From positions 1-34,217 of the forward strand of contig NZ_LRQV01000074.1 of NCBI RefSeq assembly GCF_001567585.1: a DNA stretch of 34,217 nucleotides, read 5' to 3'. The translations under genes were made by a program, and so were the position numbers. Below the pieces are notes generated by a model. It saw only the letters and a program-made list of their open reading frames with translations, did no database searches and was not told the origin of the DNA. The stretch is from Micromonospora rosaria (GTDB lineage Bacteria > Actinomycetota > Actinomycetes > Mycobacteriales > Micromonosporaceae). This document shows, piece by piece, positions 30,581-34,217 of this stretch (its first letter is position 1; each line of letters opens with the position of its first letter).

Positions 30581-31723
30581 ATGGGCACACCAACCGAGCG
30601 GGTAGGACGCGCGGGGCCGGGCCGGCGGATCGGCACGGCGGCCGGGCTGGCCGCCCTGGTCGGGCTGGCCTGGGTGGCCCGGGACGTGCCGGCCGCCCTC
30701 GGGGGCCGGCTGACCGGGTTCCGGGCCGAGCGGGCCGCCCGCTCCCCGCAGTTCCGCGACGGCACGTTCCACAACCAGGGGCAGAGCCGGTCGATGGCCG
30801 GCGCCCCCGACCGGGACCTGGTCCGGGATCTGCTCTTCGGCAAGCAGAAGCGCCGGCCCGGGGCGCCCGTGCCGCTGCTGCGTCCGGCCGCCCCGCCCGT
30901 CGCGCCCGACGGGCGCGAGCTCAACGTCGTCTGGTACGGGCACGCCTCGGCGCTGATCGAGATCGAGGGGCGACGGGTGCTGGTCGACCCGATGTGGAGC
31001 GAGCGGTGCTCGCCGTCGGCGGTGGTCGGGCCCCGGCGGCTGCACCAGCCCCCGGTCGGCCTCGACGAGCTGCCCGCCGTGGACGCCATCCTGATCTCCC
31101 ACGACCACTACGACCACCTGGACCTGGCCACCGTCCGGGCGCTCACCGCCGGGCAGTCCGCCCCCTTCCTGGTGCCGCTGGGCGTGGGGGCCCACCTGGA
31201 CCGCTGGGGGGTGCCGGAGCACCGGATCGTCGAGCTGGACTGGGCGCAGAGCCACCGGGTCGGCGGCCTGACCGTCACCGCCACCCCCGCCCAGCACTTC
31301 TCCGGCCGGGGGCTGACCCGTGACGCCACGCTCTGGAGTTCCTGGGTGGTCGCCGGCGCCCACCGGCGGATCTTCTACACCGGGGACTCCGGGTACTTCG
31401 ACGGGTACGCCGAGATCGGCGCGGAGCACGGGCCGTTCGACGTGACGCTGGTGCAGATCGGGGCGTACGACCGGGCCTGGCCGAGCATCCACATGTTCCC
31501 GGAGGAGGCCGTCGCCGCCCACCTCGACCTGCGCGGCGGGCTGCTGCTGCCGGTGCACTGGGCCACCTTCAACCTGGCCCGGCACGACTGGGTCGAGCCG
31601 GTGAACCGGCTCTGGGCCGAGGCCAAGGCCCGGGACGTCCGCCTCGTGGTGCCCCGCCCCGGTGAGCGGGTGGTGGTCGACGACCCGCCCCCGGTCGACG
31701 GCTGGTGGCAGGCCGTCGCCTGA
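30581..31723 (+). CDS. Metallo-beta-lactamase-fold hydrolase (NAPE-PLD/UlaG-like), membrane-associated
   Basis: The 380-residue protein has an N-terminal hydrophobic segment (IGTAAGLAALVGLAWVARDV, residues about 18-37), likely a signal anchor, and then an MBL domain. The motif SHDHYDHLD gives the HxHxDH zinc site, AQHFSGRG and GDSGY the third His and bridging Asp, and LPVHWATF the last His. These follow the NAPE-hydrolysing phospholipase D/UlaG branch, which acts on phospholipids or cyclic phosphodiesters. The WYGHASALIEIEGRRVLVDPM stretch is the family's start. I chose the ATG at 30581, with GGAGGGG upstream at about 9-12 nt. A GTG at 30563 is also possible. It ends 3 nt before the convergent dGTPase stop. 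A role with the SDR and serine hydrolase in lipid metabolism is conceivable but unproved. Confidence 0.88.
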   Translation: MGTPTERVGRAGPGRRIGTAAGLAALVGLAWVARDVPAALGGRLTGFRAERAARSPQFRDGTFHNQGQSRSMAGAPDRDLVRDLLFGKQKRRPGAPVPLLRPAAPPVAPDGRELNVVWYGHASALIEIEGRRVLVDPMWSERCSPSAVVGPRRLHQPPVGLDELPAVDAILISHDHYDHLDLATVRALTAGQSAPFLVPLGVGAHLDRWGVPEHRIVELDWAQSHRVGGLTVTATPAQHFSGRGLTRDATLWSSWVVAGAHRRIFYTGDSGYFDGYAEIGAEHGPFDVTLVQIGAYDRAWPSIHMFPEEAVAAHLDLRGGLLLPVHWATFNLARHDWVEPVNRLWAEAKARDVRLVVPRPGERVVVDDPPPVDGWWQAVA

Positions 31724-31726
31724 GGC

Positions 31727-33238
31727 TCAGAGCACGAAGGCGTCGGTCCAGAGCGCGCCGGAGCGGCCGGAGAGGACGTCCAGCATCGCCACCGCCTGAC
31801 CGTCGGTGAGCTGGGCGACGAAGTCGATGATCGCCCGGCCCCGGGCCCGGCCGAGCCGGTCGGCGGTGCGCGGGTGCAGCTCCGCCTCGGCCAGCTCGAC
31901 CAGGTCGTGCAGCCGGCGGGGCAGCCGGGACTCCTCCTCCGGGTCGAGCAGCCACTCCCACAGCGCCTCGACCAGGGTGCCGAGCAGCCGGGCCTGGCCC
32001 CGCTGGTGCAGGGCCAGGTCGGGGCGGGCCAGCACGAACCGGTGGTGGACGAACTTGAGCACCTGCACCTCGTGCCACTGGGCCGGGGCGAGCAGCACGT
32101 GCCCGGAGCGCATCGAGGGCGTGGCGGTCACGGTGATCGCGTCCACGAACCGGGTGGTCCAGCGGGCGGAGAACCGGGCCACGTACTGCTCCGCCTCGAT
32201 CGAGCCGTCGAAGGGCAGCGCCAGCAGCCCCTCGACCAGTTCCGCCCGGACGTGCTCGACGGCGGCGGCGAACGCCTCGTCGTCGGCGATCCAGCCGTCC
32301 TTGCGGTGCAGTTGGCGGCGTAGCCGCTCGATGGCCGCGCCGGGCCGGCGGGCGACCCCGGCCAGCGCCGGGTCGGTGATCGCCCGGAAGTGCCCGCTCT
32401 CCCGCTGCCAGGCCATCAGCTCGGCGGCCACGGTGCCCTGCTGGAGCACCCCCACCCGGTAGAAGTCCTCCACGTCGTGGATGGCGTACGCGATGTCGTC
32501 GGCGGTGTCCATCACCGAGGCCTCGACGGTCTGCTGCCAGTCGGCGATCCGCCCGGCGAACGGCTCCCGGGCCTGGCGCAGGTCGTCCAGCTCGGTGCGG
32601 TACGCGCCGAACTTCGACGAGCCGCTGTCCGGGTCGTCCGGCGGCACGGTGGCGCCCCGGGGCGGCGGGTCCAGCAGGCGCGGGTGCGGGTCCGGGTGGT
32701 CCAGCCGGGTCCACGGGTACTTCAGCATCGCGGCGCGGACGGCGGCGGTCAGGTCGAGCCCGGTGGTGGCCGCGCCCCGGATCTCGGTGCTGGTCACGAT
32801 CCGGTACGACTGGGCGTTGCCCTCGAAGCCGTCGGTGAGCCCGAGCCGCTGCCGGGCCAGCCGGTCCAGCACCCGCTCCCCCAGGTGCCCGAAGGGCGGG
32901 TGACCGAGGTCGTGGGCGAGGGCGGCGGCCTCCACCACGTCCGGGTCGCAGCCGCCGAGCGCATCCAGCAGCGCCCGGCGTTCCTCGTCGTCGACCAGCC
33001 GCTCGGCGATCGCGCGGGCCACCTGGGCGACCTTCAGGCTGTGGGTGAGCCGGTTGTGCACCAGCAGCCCGGACCCGCCGGGGCTGACCACCTGGGTGAC
33101 CCCGGCCAGCCGGGCGAAGAACGGCGAGCTGACGATCCGGTCCCGGTCCGCCCGGAACGGGCTGCCGGCCAGGTCGCCCAGGGTACGGGCGCTGCCGCCG
33201 AAGAGCCGGCGGGCCCGGGCGTCCGCGGGTGCTTCCAT
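31727..33238 (-). CDS. dgt: Deoxyguanosinetriphosphate triphosphohydrolase-like protein
   Basis: The 503-residue protein has an HD-domain phosphohydrolase core. Visible are HNRLTHSLKVAQVA (His66), the HD pair His109-Asp110 in AAALAHDLGHPPFGH, and a later ASVMDTADDIAYAIHDVED with the further metal-site Asp. The N-terminus matches dNTP triphosphohydrolases (SPFRADRDRIVSSPFFARLAGVTQV, with residues used in tetramer contacts). The enzyme removes tripolyphosphate from deoxynucleoside triphosphates. It is longer than the E. coli type by its C-terminal helical part, as in many actinobacterial members. The ATG at 33238 has no ribosome binding site. TAGCCT ends 7 nt upstream. The gene is convergent with the MBL gene and divides 3 nt from it. 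Confidence 0.92.
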   Translation of the reverse strand: MEAPADARARRLFGGSARTLGDLAGSPFRADRDRIVSSPFFARLAGVTQVVSPGGSGLLVHNRLTHSLKVAQVARAIAERLVDDEERRALLDALGGCDPDVVEAAALAHDLGHPPFGHLGERVLDRLARQRLGLTDGFEGNAQSYRIVTSTEIRGAATTGLDLTAAVRAAMLKYPWTRLDHPDPHPRLLDPPPRGATVPPDDPDSGSSKFGAYRTELDDLRQAREPFAGRIADWQQTVEASVMDTADDIAYAIHDVEDFYRVGVLQQGTVAAELMAWQRESGHFRAITDPALAGVARRPGAAIERLRRQLHRKDGWIADDEAFAAAVEHVRAELVEGLLALPFDGSIEAEQYVARFSARWTTRFVDAITVTATPSMRSGHVLLAPAQWHEVQVLKFVHHRFVLARPDLALHQRGQARLLGTLVEALWEWLLDPEEESRLPRRLHDLVELAEAELHPRTADRLGRARGRAIIDFVAQLTDGQAVAMLDVLSGRSGALWTDAFVL

Positions 33239-33245
33239 GATCGCC

Positions 33246-33251
33246 AGGCTA
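33246..33251 (-). promoter_or_regulatory. Candidate -10 box for a leaderless dgt transcript
   Basis: TAGCCT (33251-33246) is followed by 7 nt and the ATG at 33238, like the other leaderless candidates in this window. No -35 box is evident. The same gap has GCCACGA (33296-33302) facing TCGTGGC (33322-33328), a weak inverted repeat closer to the next gene's end. Confidence 0.45.
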
Positions 33252-33351
33252 GCGCGTCCCGTCCGCCGCCCGCCGGTCCCATCGTGCACGGCCCCGCCAC
33301 GAGGCTCGTCCGGCCCCGTCGTCGTGGCCGGCGGCACCGGTGCGCCCCGGG

Positions 33352-34217
33352 TCAGGTGGGGCCGGACCGGAACGCCGGCTCGATGACGAAGACCTGGCCG
33401 CCCCGCCCCACGCAGCGCTCCATCACCACCTCCGTCCCCGCCTCGGTGCTCGACTGCCGGATGCCCGCACACCCGTTGCCGACGACGCGCAGCACATAGG
33501 TGCCGCCGTCGTACGAGCCCGAGGGCTCGATCCGGAAGTGGCTGGCGCGGACGCAGTCGTCCCACGGCTCCAGCAGGCCGATGCCGGGGCCGTCGGTCAG
33601 GACCACCAGGCAGCCGGGCCCGTAGTCGGGATGGTCCCACCTGATGCGGTACGTCCCCTCGCCCGTCGGTTGGATCGTCGTGGTCTGCGGCGACACCTCG
33701 TCGCACGGCCGTTGCACCGCCACCAGCGGCGTGTACCGCCGGTCCAGGACCCGGCCGTCGGTCAGGCAGAGGGTGGGCGCCGTGACGGGTCGGATGCGGA
33801 CCTGGCCGAGGAGATTCGCCGGCAGCGGGTGATCCTGCCCGGCGGTGCGCGACGGGGTCGTGGTCGCCGCCGCCCCCGACGGCGCCCCGGTCGGGGGCGT
33901 CCCGGGCAGCAGCGCCCAGCCGCCCGCCACCACCAGGGCCCCGACGAGCAGGGCGAGCAGGACCGGAGCGCTTCTCTCCCCCGCGGTGGGCCACAACCGC
34001 GCCGCCGCCCGCCCCGGTTGCCCGGCCCGGGCGGGCCGGGCAGCCGGCCCCCGACGGGCGCCGCCGTCGGCTCGGTGGCCGCCGGGACCGGCCTCGCCGG
34101 TCGCCGGCCGGGACCCGACTGGGTCGTGCCCCGCCGACCCGGGGCCCACCGAGTCCTGCACCACCGGCCCCGGGCCCACCGAGTCCTCCACCACCGGCCC
34201 CGGGCCAGCCCAGTCCT
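33352..34217 (-). CDS. Membrane-anchored beta-trefoil (RICIN-like) protein, 5' end outside window
   Basis: The frame stays open to the window's right end, so the start codon is not seen. A GTG at 34194 is only one of several internal possibilities. The visible 288 codons give a repeat-built N-terminal segment of the type DSVGPGPVV (units of ten residues), an Arg/Ala/Pro-rich cytosolic stretch, a membrane helix (APVLLALLVGALVVAGGWAL), a Thr/Pro linker, and an extracellular domain. That domain has six Cys and three CL-type repeats (LCLTDGRVLDRRYTPLVAVQ, GCLVVLTDGPGIGLLEPWDD, GCAGIRQSSTEAGTEVVMER) ending in VFVIEPAF. This fits a type II membrane protein with a beta-trefoil head, possibly a sugar sensor. 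It shares its fold type with the pair at 24.0-25.3 kb but has distinct sequence. Confidence 0.82.
   Translation of the reverse strand, partial: DWAGPGPVVEDSVGPGPVVQDSVGPGSAGHDPVGSRPATGEAGPGGHRADGGARRGPAARPARAGQPGRAAARLWPTAGERSAPVLLALLVGALVVAGGWALLPGTPPTGAPSGAAATTTPSRTAGQDHPLPANLLGQVRIRPVTAPTLCLTDGRVLDRRYTPLVAVQRPCDEVSPQTTTIQPTGEGTYRIRWDHPDYGPGCLVVLTDGPGIGLLEPWDDCVRASHFRIEPSGSYDGGTYVLRVVGNGCAGIRQSSTEAGTEVVMERCVGRGGQVFVIEPAFRSGPT
34099..34217 (-). repeat. 30-bp coding repeat at the window edge
   Basis: Four ten-residue units, ending at codons 34189, 34159, 34129 and 34099, carry the text DWAGPGPVV, EDSVGPGPVV, QDSVGPGSAG and HDPVGSRPAT. Their DNA repeats with a 30-bp period and the field continues beyond the window. 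The copy nearest the edge is cut. Confidence 0.8.

Overview
The window is very GC-rich DNA with strong C/G third-position bias. It looks like a Micromonospora or close Micromonosporaceae chromosome. This rests on the gene families (PAC2 protein, DUF3516-type Ski2 helicase, HrpA with DUF3418, type B succinate dehydrogenase, class F sortase, MhuD-type heme oxygenase), the frequent GTG starts, and an AGGAAGGGCCCCTT inverted repeat of a kind I remember from Micromonospora/Salinispora genomes (not checked). I see no rRNA, tRNA, insertion sequence, prophage or CRISPR array. Most genes look chromosomal and housekeeping, with an accessory stretch at about 22.9-31.7 kb.

Layout. 1-628: tandem repeats downstream of a 49-residue basic protein gene on the minus strand. 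882-3247: a PAC2 protein, exodeoxyribonuclease III and an MhuD-like heme oxygenase. 3375-5197 (minus): a secreted anchored protein translationally coupled to a class F sortase. 5325-8641: trmB, an inverted repeat that begins in its stop codon, and a Ski2-like helicase. 8719-9480 (minus): an AviRa-like 23S rRNA methyltransferase. 9749-10393: an unrecognised 214-residue protein behind a palindromic operator. 10473-12461 (minus): a Tat-exported multicopper oxidase. 12796-13725: DoxX and YciI-like proteins. 13866-14255 (minus): a blasticidin-S-deaminase-like protein whose stop codon lies in a 20-bp tandem repeat. 14390-18463: hrpA. 18516-22911: a LysR regulator divergent from sdhCAB. 22912-23940: a repeat-rich gap and an alcohol dehydrogenase remnant. 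24050-26093: two duplicated secreted beta-trefoil lectin-like proteins and a secreted S1 protease. 26150-28216 (minus): a large STAND-type ATPase with a C-terminal HTH. 28524-30522: a 29-codon leader ORF, an SDR and a serine hydrolase of the beta-lactamase fold, all joined by stop/start overlaps. 30581-31723: an NAPE-PLD/UlaG-like metallo-hydrolase. 31727-33238 (minus): a dGTPase. 33352-34217 (minus): a membrane-anchored beta-trefoil protein cut by the window edge.

How the genes fit together. The sdh genes form a menaquinone-type respiratory operon. The adjacent LysR gene seems to be autoregulated through a palindrome that contains its own -10 box. Six genes share the arrangement TANNNT, then 6-7 nt, then the start codon, which suggests leaderless transcripts. 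The most likely new biology is in 24.0-30.5 kb: the lectin pair with its protease next to the STAND regulator, and the leader-peptide/SDR/serine hydrolase operon. No complete defence or biosynthetic system is evident, and the functional links proposed there are inference.
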